Shown here one piece after another: positions 10,654 through 24,870 of a stretch of DNA of 64,000 bases. The position numbers and the translations under genes are program-made. The stretch lies in contig SEMN01000269.1 in the NCBI GenBank assembly GCA_005408345.1, forward strand, positions 1 to 64,000. Reading direction: 5' to 3'. How positions within the stretch are numbered: position 1 is the first letter of the stretch; every line of letters begins with the position of its first letter. The DNA comes from Macquaria australasica. Its lineage: Eukaryota; Chordata; Actinopteri; Centrarchiformes; Percichthyidae. Below the pieces are notes generated by a model. It saw nothing but the letters and a program-made list of their open reading frames with translations. It was not told where the DNA came from and did no database searches.

Positions 10654-13600
10654 CTACAGGCCACTGAAATGAAAAAGAAAAATTGCAGTCAAAGGGCACT
10701 GGAGCACAGTAAAGTCATGTTCACTCAGGCACAACAGAGATTACAAGCAACACTTCTGAAAATTGTATTTTTTAAAAGGCATATGCAAACACTCAGGAAT
10801 TGATTCTTAGGGGTATTTTCTTGTGTTGTCTAGGGTCTGGTGATGAGAAAATGCTCGCAAAAAGACAACTATGTTGAATGAAGAGAGGAAGGGGGATATA
10901 CAAAACTCAATTGTCTAAGGGATTGACTTAAGGCTAGAACACAGAAGTAAAGATGAGGGTTCAAATTAATGTTGCACCCAGATGAGTCTCAAGTGTCCTT
11001 GGATGACAAGCAGTGATTGGATTGCAAGCTTGGTAGCTTTTGATGGCCATGCCTGTCAGACTCACCTGCTTTTTAATCAGTAATTACCATAGGGGATTCT
11101 CTGGCATTTCTTAATTAAATTGGACCAAATGCAATTAAAAACCACACTCATTCCTTTAAAAAGGGCTCTGTGGAGTCCTTGTTTAGTTCTTGCTGTTAAG
11201 AGAATAAGCGGTTGAATGGTCATAACACCGTCCAATCTCTCGCTGATCTGTACTTGATTATTTCAGTGGTCAAATTAAGTTGGCAGTTTGCATAATAAAG
11301 GACAAGATAGAGTTCAAGATTAAAACTTCCACTCTAACTAGAATTGAAGGTTAAAAGCGTAGACGAGGAGGCAAAGTTGTTATGTTATTGAAACAATTGA
11401 AGTTAACATCGGGAGTTGGGGAACAACGTGATGAGAGCTTGTATTGAAGAAGAGGACTATCATCATCATAGCATTAAATGTATCTTTGCCCATTACATTT
11501 ATACAGAGGAAATGTTATAGTATGCCTTTCAAATACTCACCACCTAGAAAAGTCCCCAGCACTCCAGGAGCCAACAACCACTGTCACATCAGTGGTGATT
11601 TTCCCATCTGCAGTCGTCATATCATCTTTGGAGTCGTCATTGTAGTTGCCACAGGCGCCGCACATTTTACCGGACAGGCTACTGTCAATAATGACGGTGA
11701 CCTCCTGTGAAATTGAGTAGGTGACCCACACAGCAGATGCCCTCTCGATGATCACAGTCCTCTCTGAGATTTGGACAGATAGATCACTCATCACTTTGCT
11801 GGGAAGAGACACCTTCCTGCCATTTACCTGGATGACATGAAGAAAGGGAAAGAAGAGGAAAAACAAAATCAGTTGTGATATTAAAAAAAAAAAAGAAAGT
11901 ACATAAAAACATTAACTTTCATGATTAAACATTTAACTATTCTTTATCCCTCCCAGCTCTTCTCACCCAGGTCACTCGTTGGCTGTTCACTGTGACGGTG
12001 GTTTCCTTGAAGAACACGTATACAGTGGCGACAGTGGGAGATGCACCTTTGCTGCAGACCCTGACGTCCACAACCACACGGAACCACAGCTTAGCGGTCT
12101 CGTCACACAGAGACGCCACTTCAAATGCCCCTTGAGCTCCCATCGCTCCAGACATGCCATCAAAGGAGGTGAGGTGGCCAACTTGGTTGATGCTGCAGTG
12201 GCCTTGTTTGACTTGGCAACCTCTGACCCCGTCTCTTACACCACAAACCTCTCCACTGGCACAGGCCACGTTTTCGCACTTCACCAGCCCAGAAGCCTGG
12301 CACACACACTTGGACTTACATTCTTTGTCCACCACTGCTTGACCCACCTGGAAACACACATCGTGTACAACGTTAAAATCATTTATCTTCCAGGTCTGCG
12401 TATAGAATGTTTTACATCTCTATTCATGTGTAAAGAAAGTATAGAAAGCATTGGTAATTTTTTATATGCCAACTATATGACTTTTATGCGACTACCTTTC
12501 AATTGTAGCACAGTTACTATGCATGACAACAAAGTAAAATCTCAGTGTAGTTTTACCGTCAGATATCGGCCATTATACACACACCCACAGTTGTCCAAGG
12601 GAACACATAGGATGCTATCAAAAACAAAGCCGGCATCACATTGGCATCCTTCAAAACAGCTTTCAGAACAGGTAAATGGATAAATAAAGCTGGCACAGGT
12701 CCCGCCACAGGTATCGGCACACACCTCATAGTGACTGTGTGCAGGGCAGGAAGCAGCTATAAAAGAAGAAAACATTTGTAAGACTTTGTATGTGCACCTG
12801 AAATATAAAACATAAAAAACATGAACAATTCTTCAGCAAAACTAGTGTGTGTAACTTACGGCAGAAGGAGCTGCTCCTCCATGGCTGTATTTGCACTCCT
12901 GCGCTCTGGCAGGCCAAAGCGTAGGCCTGGACACTGTTACACAGAGTATCTTTGTCGCCACCCATAGCACAAACATCAAACACGCAGTGAGACACATATA
13001 CTGCTGGGTCAACTTTACTGTGGCAGGCTTTGAAAGGCCCGTTGGGTGCACTCAGGATGCCACAGGAGTCGGGTTTTCCATACAAGGTAGCCTTGGCCTC
13101 CTCACATACTGGACACTGGCCTCCACAGCCCCCACACACACGCCCAGGCAGGTCCACCACCCACGCCTTCCCAAAGTCATCAACATTGTTTGTTTGTCTG
13201 CCACCGGGAAGTCTGAAGTCATCACCACCATTCTTGTTGTAGTTGCCGCAAAGACCACACATCTTACCCTGGTATGTAGAAGGCACGATCACCTCAACAT
13301 AATAGACAGTGTCATACAGGACTGTCAGTCCAAAGTCTGTCCGGACAATTATGTTGCAACCTTCCTGGGTGACTCTGAGACGGCCATTGTCCAGGGATAG
13401 AGGAAGGTTTAGAACTTCATCATCCACCTGGACAGAGGAGGAAGAGGAACAGAATAATAGTGAGAAATTTCTGTGAGGAAATAAATAAACATGCACAAAT
13501 GTAACCACACACATGTTTTGGATAAAGTTGTTGAACTCACAATGACTTTCCATGGCATTCCCTGCTGGATGTAGATGACATAACCATAGACCACCACTGC

Positions 13601-16600
13601 AATCGACTTGGTAACAGCCACTTTTCCAATTCCATACTTCTCATTCCCTTGAGTTATAGTGAATGGTGTCAGATAGCCTCTGTCATCATCACAAACCTTG
13701 GCCAATACATAGACACAGGTACCCTGGAAATCAAACCTCCGTCCATCAAAGGAAATGTAATGAGGGTCACCAGAAGCCACACACTTGCCTTGCCCCTCAG
13801 GGTGGCAGCCCTTCACTCCGTTTACAAGCTTACAGATCTCCCCTGGACGGCACTTGGCCTGCTGGCAAGACACAGCACCATTCTCTTCACAGATGCATTG
13901 CTCCACACACTCTGTTTCAGGGTAGAAGATGTCTCCTTTCCTGTAGTAGTTACCATCGTAGGAGCAGCCACAGTCTCTCACAGGCACGCAGGTATCCCCG
14001 CTCAGCAGGTAGCCTTCATCACACTCGCAGGCTTCTGTACAGGACCTGTGGCAGGTGGCAAGGGAAGTTAAGCTGGCACAGGTGGCTGGGCAACCTGTGG
14101 CACACAGGGTATAGTGGCTGTTTGCTGGACACACCATTGCTGTGGGATAGAACGAGAAGAGGGGAAGAGGAACAAGGTAAACGATTAAAGAGATATTTTG
14201 AAATAAGAGATTTGAAGTATGAAAACAAAAAGTATGTATTTAAAAAAAAAAATGAAAACACAATCTCAAACTCACGACAGAAGGTATCCGTTCTCCAGGA
14301 GCGGATGGTGATTCCTTGGCTCTGACAGGCAGCGACATAGACTCCCACAGCATCACAGACGGATCCATGGTGACCATGATAATGACAGGCATCATACACA
14401 CAGTCCTCCAGGTAAGGAGCAGGGTCCACACGCCCGTGACAATCTCTGAAAGGCCCTGCCTGGTCAGCGATAATGCCACAGTACTTCTGGGCTCGGTACT
14501 CTTTCCTCTGGGAGTCTGAACAGGCCTGGCACCATTCCCCCTGGCAGACTGGTGAACAGCCTGGTACGAGGGCCACCTGCCAGCTCTCCCCCAGCTTGGC
14601 TCCATTATTGGCGGTCTGGCCATTCGGCATGGTCAGGTCATCCTGATCCTTTCCATTGTAGTTGCCACACAGGCCGCAGACTGCGCTCTGGTAGTTGCTG
14701 GGCAGAGTAACGCTCACTGTGCTCCGCCAGTCAAAGGTCACGGTGATACCAGCAGCCGTCTCCACTACAGCTGTCCAGCCGCTGAGAAACACGACCAGCT
14801 CATTATTGTAATCCAGTGGTAACGAAGCAAGCTGCCCATTGAGCTGAAGAGTGGAAAATGATGGAGGGTGGGAGGGAGGAATATTTTTAGGAGATTATAA
14901 ATTTAATAATTCTGCCATCCTTGCTAATCCATTCTAATGTGCAGTTAAATCTCAGTTTAATTAAGTCTGCCTGGATCAAAATTTTAATATGCAATTAAAT
15001 ATATATACAGAAGAGCATGAGGGATGTCAGAATTAGCACAATGACAGAAGGCGTTATCATCCACTCATTTGAATGAGGCGTATCCGATGAGTATCCATGG
15101 TGTTTTTATTTTTAATACTGTAACTACATAGCCTACTGTGTCCTATTTCCCTTCTCTCTAATCTTTTGTCAAATCACCCATATGCTTCACATTATCCATA
15201 CCTCCACATTCATACTTACCAGGACCATGTAGGGGTATTCTCTGCTGATAGTGAGGGCGATGCCATATATAGAAAACGTGACAGTCCTTGTGTAGGACAC
15301 GGCCTTGCTTCCCCGGTGGTCGTTCTGCACAGTGACCTTGAAAGGCACTAGCCCAGGCTGCTGAGAGCACAGTCCCACCAGCTGATATACACACGTGCCC
15401 TGGAAGTCATACCTGCGGCCATCAAAAGTCCGGTAGTGAGGGTCACCTGAGGCTGTGCATGTGGCGTGACTGATGGGTCGGCAGCCACGCTCTCCATCCA
15501 CTACGGTGCACTTCTCGTTGGCGGAGCAAGAAGCCTCGCGGCATGCCACCATGCCCAGGGTTGTATCACACTCACATAGGCGACCGCAAGCCTCATCAGC
15601 CCAGAAGTGCTGGCCTGGCTTGTAGTAGCGGCCCTGATAGGAGCAACCACATGTTTTAGCAGGCACACAGACACCAGCGCTGAGGACGTAACCCTTATCA
15701 CACACACAGGTCTCCACACAGGTACCGCTGCAGGTCTGCTTTTGCTCAGGGAATGGGCAGGATGGCTGGCATGGGCTGGCACAGTCTTCATAGTGGCTGT
15801 GACGCTGACAGTTCATAGCTGGATAGAAATTACATTTAAAGGCATTGACCAAAAAAGAAAAACTTAAATATTTGACTGAAATCTTTGAATAAAATGAACA
15901 AATGAGCTTCTCGTAAATACTTACGGCAGCCAAACTTTTTCCTCCAGCCCTCGATTATTATTCCTTCCTCACGACACTGCCTATTGTAAGAGGCCAATGC
16001 CTGGCACAGCATCTTTTTGTCTCCCTTATTCAAACACATATCATACACACAGCTATTCATGAAGGCCTGGGGGTCCAATTTTCCATGACATTTCTGGAAC
16101 ACACCGTTGGTCTTGGCTGCGAGGGCCCCACAGAAAGCCTCAGTTTCGTAGAGCTTAAACTGGTTATCGTCACAGGTAGGACAGTTTTTCTCACACGTGT
16201 CCCAGCAGGGATGGTCCTTGTCCTGGTCAGGAGTTTGCCAGCTCTTGCCCCACTCCATCACTGAGGAGACAGTTTTGCCGTCTGGATTCTGGAGCTCATC
16301 ACGGTAGTTACCATTGAAGTTGCCACACAGACCACAGACACTGCCGTAGTAGCTGCTGGGCAGCTTGATGACCAGCTCCCAGTACCAGTCGTAGGAGACA
16401 ACCAGACCAAAGTTTGTCTCCACCACTGCAGTGTTACCACGCTGAAACACTGACACCTCATCTTCACCCAGTCGCACAGGAAGATTCAACAGCTCCCCGT
16501 CCACCTGAAGGGAATGGATCAGAACAATGTACACACTAAAATACTAGAGGTCAAACACATCAGACAAGAAACTAAAATCTTACCGTGACTCGACCAACTT

Positions 16601-19600
16601 GGTTCTTGCGGATGGTGATGTTGTATCCGTATACAGACACATCTACCTCTCTGACATAAGAAACTGCTGTATTTCCCCAGTTGTCATTCTTCTCAGTGAT
16701 TGAGAATGGCACCAGACCATCTAGATTCCCGCAGGTCTTGGAGATGACATACTTGCAAGTGCCCTGGAAGTCAAAGTTGTAACCATCAAATGTGTGGTAG
16801 TGGGGGTCACCCCAGGCCCAGCACGTTCCTGTGTACTCTGGGACGCACACAGCTTCACCCTTCTCAACGTGGCACTTCTCCTTGACCCGACACTTGGCAT
16901 CTTTGCAGGGATCTACACAAGACAATTACTAATTTAAAATGTACTATACATTTATTTGCAAGAGTATTTACTCGGTTAATAAGTTAAGAATAGTTCAAAT
17001 TAGTTAATACAACTATACAGTGTTTGTGTCTTGCCTGTGTTGTAGCATGCCCTGATTCCTTTCTTGATCATGCATGTGGTGCTTTCAGGGCAGGAATGCT
17101 TTTCACAGACAAGGCCTGTCGCTGGATTACAGGTGCACTTTGTGTTACAGTCTTCCTCATACACCACTTCACCAGGCTGGAGACAGAGCAGGTTCATTAT
17201 ACAAGGGGAAATAATACATAGAGGACATGACAGATTAAAGAGGAGTCCACATTGTTTCATTGAATTGTACCATGTAAGTTTTTCCATTCGCATAGCAGCC
17301 ACACTCAGTATCTTGAATACATATCTGTCCATTGAATAAGAAGCCAGTATCACATTCGCAGCCTTCTGTACAGCTGGTGGAGCACTGGACAATCTCTGTA
17401 AGGCCTGGGCAGGATGCAGAGCAGGCTTCTGCACACACCTCATAGTGACTGTTGGCTGGGCATTTCATGGCTGAAATAAATCATCCCAAGGGAGGTAAAC
17501 ATGTGTTAGAGAAGAGGCTGTTATTATATTCAGTAAATACAATATTAATACAGTATGGCAGATGAGAATAAGAGGTTGATTTGGAGGAAAAACAAAAAAG
17601 TGAATTTGCCTTACGACAGAATGAAGCCGTCCTCCAGTTTTTGACGTCCACTCCTGCCATGTGACAGTTGAAGGCATAGGCTGCTATGCTGTTACACAGC
17701 ACCTTCCCATCACCGTTGGAAGCACACACATCAAATACACAGTCATCAAAGTATGGCTGTGGGTTCAGTATACCATGGCAGACTGCAAAAGGACCGTTGG
17801 GTGCTGTAACAAGACCACAGTAAGTGGACTTTGAAAACACAGCCTTGCGAGCTGGGTCACAGTTAGGACAGTAATCCCCCTGACAGCCATTTCCACACAC
17901 CACATTAGGGATGGTGACCTTCCATGATTTTCCAAACACATCCACGTTGTGGGCGAGCTGACGGTCGGGCATTTGGAAGTCATCTTTTTGGTTGCCGTTG
18001 AAGTTGCCACACAGGCCACAGACCTTATCACGGTAATTACCAGGTACCGTGACTGTCACGTGATAGACCAGGTCATAAGTGAGAAGCAGTCCGAAATTTG
18101 TTGCAATTACATAATACATGCCTTCTTTATAGACCAGCACTTCTCCATCATTAAGATTCAGAGGAAGGTAGTTAAACACTCCATTTACCTGAAAGAAAGA
18201 CACAAGTCTTATTTAAAGAAAAGAACTTCTGATGGCAAGAATGTTAAAAATATATTTGTCAAGCTAGTATTATATCTCTCAGCTATTTCTACCATCTGCC
18301 ACTACATGATACAATCATTAGATTTCACTGTATTCCAAATATGGAGTCTGGTCCAAATGAAGACCCAAGTGTCGTTGCTCACCAGGACTCCAAACATGCT
18401 GTTCCTCATGATGAGAGTGAAGCCGTAGACCTCCACAGCGACCAGCTTGGTGACAGAAACCACTTTGTTGTTAATTATCTGGTTCCACTGAACATTCTCC
18501 ACCTGAACAGAAAAGGCCACTAGGTGGGTGCCTTCCAGCCCACAGCTCTTGGAGAGTGTGTAGGTGCAGGTGCCCTGGAAATCAAATGTTCGCCCATCAA
18601 AAGAGCGGTAATGGGGGTCACCCGAGGCATGGCATACACCCTTACCAACAGGGTGACATTTTTGGATACCATTCTCTATTTTACACATCTCATTAGGGCC
18701 ACATGTGAACTTCTTGCACTCAACCTGAGAAAAAAAGTTGAGAAATAAGAGAAGTGTTATAAAAAGCCAACAAATGAATTTCCATACTGCAAGGTCACAC
18801 TGATCAGTATCATTAAATTGTCACTTTAGTATCCATCACCTCTCCATCTTGTGCGCACTTGCATTCCTCCTGACACTGCCCACCGGGATAAAACACTTGG
18901 CCGAGGAGGTAGTAGCGGTCTTTGTAGACGCAGCCGCACTGTGAGAAGGGAACACAGTGATCTCCACTGAGGATGTACCCCTCATCACAGGAACAGCCCT
19001 CCTCACACTGAGCCTGGCAACCTTGAGGAGGGCCCAGACTCTGGCAAGAGGCAGGACAGGACGATGCACAAACTTCATAGTGGCTGTGGACTGGACATTT
19101 CACCGCTGTACACAAGGGACATAAAAGACAATGTGACTATTTTTTAATTTACTGGAGACATTTTAAGTTTGAGTACAGATTCCAAATGTAGGCAGGGATT
19201 AACAAAGCAACACACAATCCAAGAAAAGGAAACATACATTGAAGTATATATAGAAACAAGGGCTAGTCTCACAGAACAGTAAAGAAACTAAAGACGTTTA
19301 TTGTGCCATTTAACTTTTCTAATATTAGTGTTATACTACACTGATACAGTAAATAATACTCACTTTGCCTTTTTTTGTAAATTATTTTATTAAAATGAAT
19401 GTACATCTCACCACAGAACTGACTGGTTCTCCAGCGGTACACCTTGGCCCCCACAGCCTGGCAGGCAGATGTGTACGATGTGATAGCCTGACACAGCACA
19501 TCCTTTCTGCCCTTATACAGGCATACATCATAAACACAGTCTTCAAAGTAGCCAGCTGGGTCCACCTTGGCATGGCAGTCACGGAACAGCCCTTTGGGGT

Positions 19601-22600
19601 CTCTCAACAAACCGCAGAAATCTCCTTTTTCATATTGAACCTTCTGGGTAATGTCACAATCAGGACACACCCCTTTACAGCCTTCGACACAGCCTGGGAT
19701 CTCAGCCACTCGCCAGCTGGCACCGAAATCTGCTGCTGAGACAGGTTTGCCGCCGTTCTTTGGAATCAGGTCATCCTGGGGTTTGCTGTCGTAGTTGCCA
19801 CATAGGCCACAAACGGCTCCCATGTAGTTGCTTGGCAGTGTTACAAACACAGCGCTTTCCCAGTTGAAGGACACTTTAAGGCCGAAGTTTGTGGTGACCA
19901 CAGCGTACCAGCCGCTCCTATACACAGATACCTGTCCCCCATCCAGGGTGAAAGGCAGGTTGACCAGCTCATTATTCACCTGGACAAAAACAGACAATTG
20001 TATTTATACACAGACGGAATATTAAAGTGACTTACAGGAAAGATTAAACTGTTCATATACTAAACATCATGTAGTTCTTACCATAATCAGACCCCTGTGG
20101 GTCTTTGTAATAACAATGCTGTAGGAGTACACCTTGATCTCCACTAACTTTGTGTAGGAAACCACCCTGCTGCCCCGGTGATCATTCTGCACCAGTACTT
20201 CAAAGGGCACCAACTCTGGGTTCTTGGAGCATAGTGCAACCAGTTGGTACACACATGTGCCCTGGAAGTTAAACTTCGTCTTGTCAAAGGTCACGTAGTG
20301 GGGGTCACCTGTGGCCTGGCAGGTGCTGTGGGAGACTGCTTGGCACTTTCTTATGCCCTGAACCACCTGGCACTGCTGCCCTGCCCCACAGCCTTTATCC
20401 TTGCACTCCACGTGTCTGCTTCCAGCAACACATTTACACCATCGCTGACAGCCCTGGTCAGCCCAGAATGACTCACCAGCAGGGATGTATCGACCCTCAT
20501 AGGTACAACCACACTGGGCGGCAGGCACACACTGACCTCCGCTCAAAACAAAGCCTGCATTACAGGTGCAGGTCTCCACACAGGGGCGTTTGCATTTGGA
20601 GGGAGCAGTAGGGTCAGAACAAGTGGCAGGGCAGGCATTGCCACAGAGCTCATAGTGGCTGTTGGCTGGACATTTAGCAGCTTTAGGGAGAGGAAGGAGA
20701 AAAGAGTGTTATAAATACAAGGAACAACAAACAAGAAAAAACTGTTTATTTGATGATTCATTTAGATTTAATTATAAATGATACACTCTGTGCTACATAT
20801 CATCCATCTATAAATCCTGCACACTGTATATAGACATGTATACATGTATATACTGCACATAACCACCCACTTAAAGTATATAAAGTAATTCATTACTTTA
20901 CCAATTCAATATTTATACCTACTATTAACATTTGTATATGCTTACAATATAACATTTGACTTATAGACATTGGTTTTTAATAATAGTTCTGTTTATCTTT
21001 GTTCAGTTTTGTTGTCTTTTTTTTAATCTGCATGTCTATTTTTATATCCCTGTAAATTGTTCTTGGAACTGGTATGTTGAGAGCAACATAAAACCGGAGT
21101 CAAATTACTTGTATGTGTACACATACAATAAAGCTGATTCTGATTTAGATAACATTACTTACGGCATTGTGCCATCGTTCTCCAATCTTGGACCTGGATC
21201 CCAGCTATCTGGCAGGCTTCTGTGTAAGCCTCCAGTGCCCTGCAGAGGAAATGTCGAAGGCCGCCTCCCATGCATACATCATATTTACAGTTCTCCAGGT
21301 ATGCTTGTGGGTCAATGACAGCATGACATTTGCTGAATGGCCCATTTATTATAAGTGTGATGAGCCCACAAAACAAGTCACCCTCCCATATCTTCATCAG
21401 GCTGTGCTCACAGTGCTCACAGCGCTCACACCCACCCACACAGTCATCGCTGCACAGAGCATCTTTCACCAGCCCTGGCACCTTCCAGCTGCTCCCAAAG
21501 GCCACAGCCCCACCTGCCTGGGTGCCAGAGGGTGTGGTGAAATCATCATTAGGGTTGCCATTGAAGTTGCCACAGAGACCACAAGTCTTACCAGCGTAAC
21601 TGCCAGACAGAGTGACAACTAAATAGTGTTCCCAGTCATAACGGACAGTCAGACCAAAATCAGTCTCAATGACCACAGAGCGACCGCTCTGAAACATGAT
21701 CAGTTTGTTGTTGTTCAAGGCTACTGGCAAACTCCACAGACTGCTGTCAATCTGCACAAAGAAAATATGCTATGAAGATATTACAGTCAGAATTTAATGA
21801 TTTACATGGATGAATTTTAATGTGTCACACACAAAAAATATATATAAACTAATATTCATAATAAATGGAAATCAGGATAGTATTAAAAATATGGATATTT
21901 AAAAGAATAATCTTTTACTAACAGAAATAGGAAGACTTACCCTCACACGACCAGTTTCAGACCGAACTACTGTGATGGTGACGCCATACACCTTCACTGT
22001 GACCAGGGCGACATATGACACCCTGAGGCTTCCTCTGTTCTCATTTTGGGCGAGGACCTCAAAGGCTGGGAGATGATCATCCTTTCCACAGTTTTTAGCA
22101 ATGACGTATGTGCAGGTACCCATGAAGTTATAGTGTCGCCCATCAAAGGTACGGTAGTGGGGATCTCCCATGGCCCAGCAGGTACCAGGCTTGCTTTCCG
22201 CTGGCTTGGGGACACAGGAGGGATACCCACCCTTCATCTCACACACCTCATTGGCACTGCAGGTGATACTGCTGCAGGACAAAGATCCACTTCCTGGAAA
22301 ACCGTAAAGTATATACAATTAATGCCCACATCATCACATTTCATTTATGTGTAATGTAAAATACTTGAACAGCTATAGTATGTGCACCTTACCTGGCTGT
22401 ATACATTGTCCTGGAGCACCATAACCATTCATTTGGCTGACTCCAAAACTGTAGAGAGCAAAGTGGGAACCAGAGCTGGACACAGTGTGTCTATTACTGC
22501 CAGGGGTTTGTTTGTAGGACATCTGCGCCCAAGAGAAATCTGTGCCTGCAACCTTTTCCCACTGGACATTACGGGGCAGGTCCGTACCATCAATACGCAG

Positions 22601-24691
22601 CTCTGCCATCGCACTGGTCTGTGCCACGATCAGGGCTTGGTTGTCAAAGCCCTCCAGAGCCTCTAGCGAGTAAGAGGAGCAGAAACGGTCTGTGGACAGG
22701 ATGGTCATCAAGAAAGGGTCGTAGAATTGGAACCAGCCTATTGTGACACCGTTGAAGAGCATGAGGACCTGAATGCCATGATCAGCCTGAATGGACAATG
22801 TTTCAGGATTGTGGTAGCGGATCTCCATTGTCTTTCCCCTGGTCAAACTTAAAACATCTTCACGGTTGCCATATTGGACAGTGACTCGGGTGGGCTGGGA
22901 GGCCTGTAGGTAGACGCTGTCATATCTCGACTGCAAGCTCAGGGGAGGCACGATGAAGCTGGATCCCCACCTGCTTACTGGCAGCAGCTGCTCATAAACA
23001 TGATTACATTTCGAGAAGCGCCAGGTGCAAGTGTGACCCGTGACAACAGCAACGGGGTGCTGGGAGGCAACTCTGGTGCCAGAAAGTTCATTTTCACTCT
23101 GGAGCTGGACACTCTCATATGGCTGAAGATCTATTACCATTCGGCTGTCACTCCCATAGACACGACCCTGGAACTTGATTGAGCCTTGTGGGAAAATCTC
23201 CACTTTGTTGCTCTCTTTTCCATTTGTCACAGAGAACTCTTTATAGGAACCAAAGGGGGATGCAGCAGGTGTAAAGATGAAATATTCTGTACCCCATTCA
23301 GTGGTGGGATACACCACAGAGGTGTCTGCTGTGTATAGCTTGTAGTTGAAAGAGGTTACGGTCACATCTGCTGAGGCTTCAATGCGCACCGTGTTGGGAG
23401 ACTTCTCGCTGCCATACATCTCAACACTAGTGGGGAGACTGATGGTGACCCCTTCTCCAGCATTTAAGGTTTTCTCTTGCTTGAAGTTTAAGGGAGGCAC
23501 TTGCACTGTCACTTTAGCATTGGCCTGAACAGCGGTGATGTACAGCTGAAAGCGTGGACTGTCGTAGTGTGGCGCATAATTCTGCATGAATGACAGGGCA
23601 AACTCCCTCCCTGCCCATCCAGCGCTAGATGGACCTGACAGACGGGGGAAAGAGAAAGGAAACACAAGTCAAAAGAAGGCATCTTTTCAAGTTACCCAAA
23701 ATGAAGTAGTCACGAACAAATCTGTGCTTCACAAATCTATGAAGAAAACATGTCCAAAATGCATTAGGAAATGAATGAGTCTATTTGTGCCAAGGCAATC
23801 AAAGGATTCAGAGTGGCAATACAAAACTTGGCTTGAGACTTCTTGGATCGCATACACAGTACAAAGAACGAATATGACACCAAAGAGAAAGTGACTGAAA
23901 AATACCTTCATTTCAAAGTTAAAAAGCAGGGATGAATGCTAGTCTATAATGGACGGATTGCTTTTTTTCCTTGATAACCATTGTGAGAGATTTAGACTGA
24001 GGAATAGTCACTTGACTGCTTCTCAGCAGCACTCAATAAGTCACTTGCGCAGACAATATAATTGCATAATGGAAATATTATCAATATCTGTGCCTTTGCT
24101 GTGAAAAGAACATTTTCTGGGCTCAGTCAGGGCCTGGGGGATTTAGATTACACTCCTGTTTCACCCATTCAGTATAATAATTCCAACTCAATAGCAGCTG
24201 AAGGTAAATGCTATTCCCAAGAAAAGCAAATTTCAATTTAGATGGCTATCCTTTATGTGCTGCACTCTCAAATAGGTACCTGGTACGGCCGCACAACAAT
24301 GCTCTCAACTGATTGGGTTGACAACCTGGATAAATTGGCTACACTTGGCTACATGTCCTGCTGGGGAATCCTGAGCCCAGGTTTGAGCCAGAAATGCTAA
24401 TGTGATTGATTAATTGAGCAAAGCTACATTTACTCAGATTAAATAGTTGTTAATGGTGGGCAGGATTTTTGATAAATATTCAAGAAAAGAACAATTTTCC
24501 TGAATTTTTAACTGTACTACTACTCAGTTTAACACTTGTCAAATCATGACAAACTGAAAAGAAGACAAGCACAGATCTATCACATTGAAATGAAGAGACT
24601 TGCCACAGTAACAACAACAAAAAAAGTATAACAAAATATGCTTACAGCTGAATAAAGCCCCCAGAGCACAAAGCAGCAACAGGGTCCCCAT
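10654..24691 (-). CDS. fcgbp: IgGFc-binding protein-like (FCGBP-like) secreted multi-VWD protein, gene A
   Basis: Coding exons, 5' to 3': 24646-24691, 22393-23634, 21941-22293, 21163-21751, 20082-20680, 19412-19979, 18840-19105, 18383-18724, 17615-18188, 17271-17470, 17035-17176, 16584-16912, 15925-16504, 15220-15818, 14276-14843, 13541-14139, 12860-13427, 12557-12756, 11967-12347, 11541-11827, 10654-10663. Phases close throughout to 3,013 residues ending SRCGL. The start (MGTLLLLCALGALFS) is a signal peptide just after a splice acceptor. Residues of about 16-430 form the IgGFc-binding region. Seven VWD units follow; the first six carry C8 and are followed by TIL, and the seventh lacks C8. 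GDPH autocleavage sites occur in D1-D6 and not in D7 (GHLTSFDG). CGLCG motifs occur in D1-D6; D7 has CGACG. Members of this family are gel-associated mucus proteins. The intron after 17,035 has a GC donor. Other VWD families such as zonadhesin or tectorin are less likely because of the N-terminal domain. Confidence 0.92.
17341..20200 (-). repeat. Source block of the recent direct duplication (paired with 1-7,507)
   Basis: This stretch of gene A, both exons and introns, matches 1-7,507 nearly base for base in the same orientation once the solo LTR and LINE insertions in the other copy are ignored. Differences are mostly single-base. A small indel occurs at about 19,357-19,378, where gene A has about 20 extra bases. 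The right break is in mid-exon near 20,200; the left break is outside the window. Confidence 0.9.
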
Positions 24692-24816
24692 GGCTGAAAG
24701 ACAGAAATCCTTGTTTTAGTTAAGAGATATTTGAAGTTTACATTATTTGAATAATATAAATGCATTAATTTGACCAAACAGCCAACATAAATAATCTCCC
24801 AATGAACAGTGCTTAC

Positions 24817-24870
24817 CTGCTAAGAGGCATTAGTTTGATGAATTTGTTATAGTTCCATCCTTTTATATAC
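24817..24870 (-). promoter_or_regulatory. TATA promoter and short 5' UTR exon of gene A
   Basis: On the minus strand GTATATAAAA (24,870-24,861) is followed about 30 bases later by a short exon ending in GCAG at 24,817 with a GTAAGC donor. The next acceptor lies just before the start codon (TTTCAG, then CC, then ATG at 24,691). This is a typical core promoter with a tiny non-coding first exon. The transcription start (about 24,835) is inferred. Confidence 0.6.

Noticed and set aside
11979..12683. Plus-strand ORF of 234 codons
   Set aside because: It is the shadow of two gene A exons and their intron, kept open by Cys/Gly-rich codon composition.
13649..14325. Plus-strand ORFs of 140 and 220 codons
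   Set aside because: They lie antisense to gene A coding exons whose phases and domains are clear. No motif or splice partner supports them.
1..20200. Direct repeats considered as a CRISPR array or bacterial repeat cassette
   Set aside because: The repeats are kilobase-scale duplications of intron-containing animal gene sequence.
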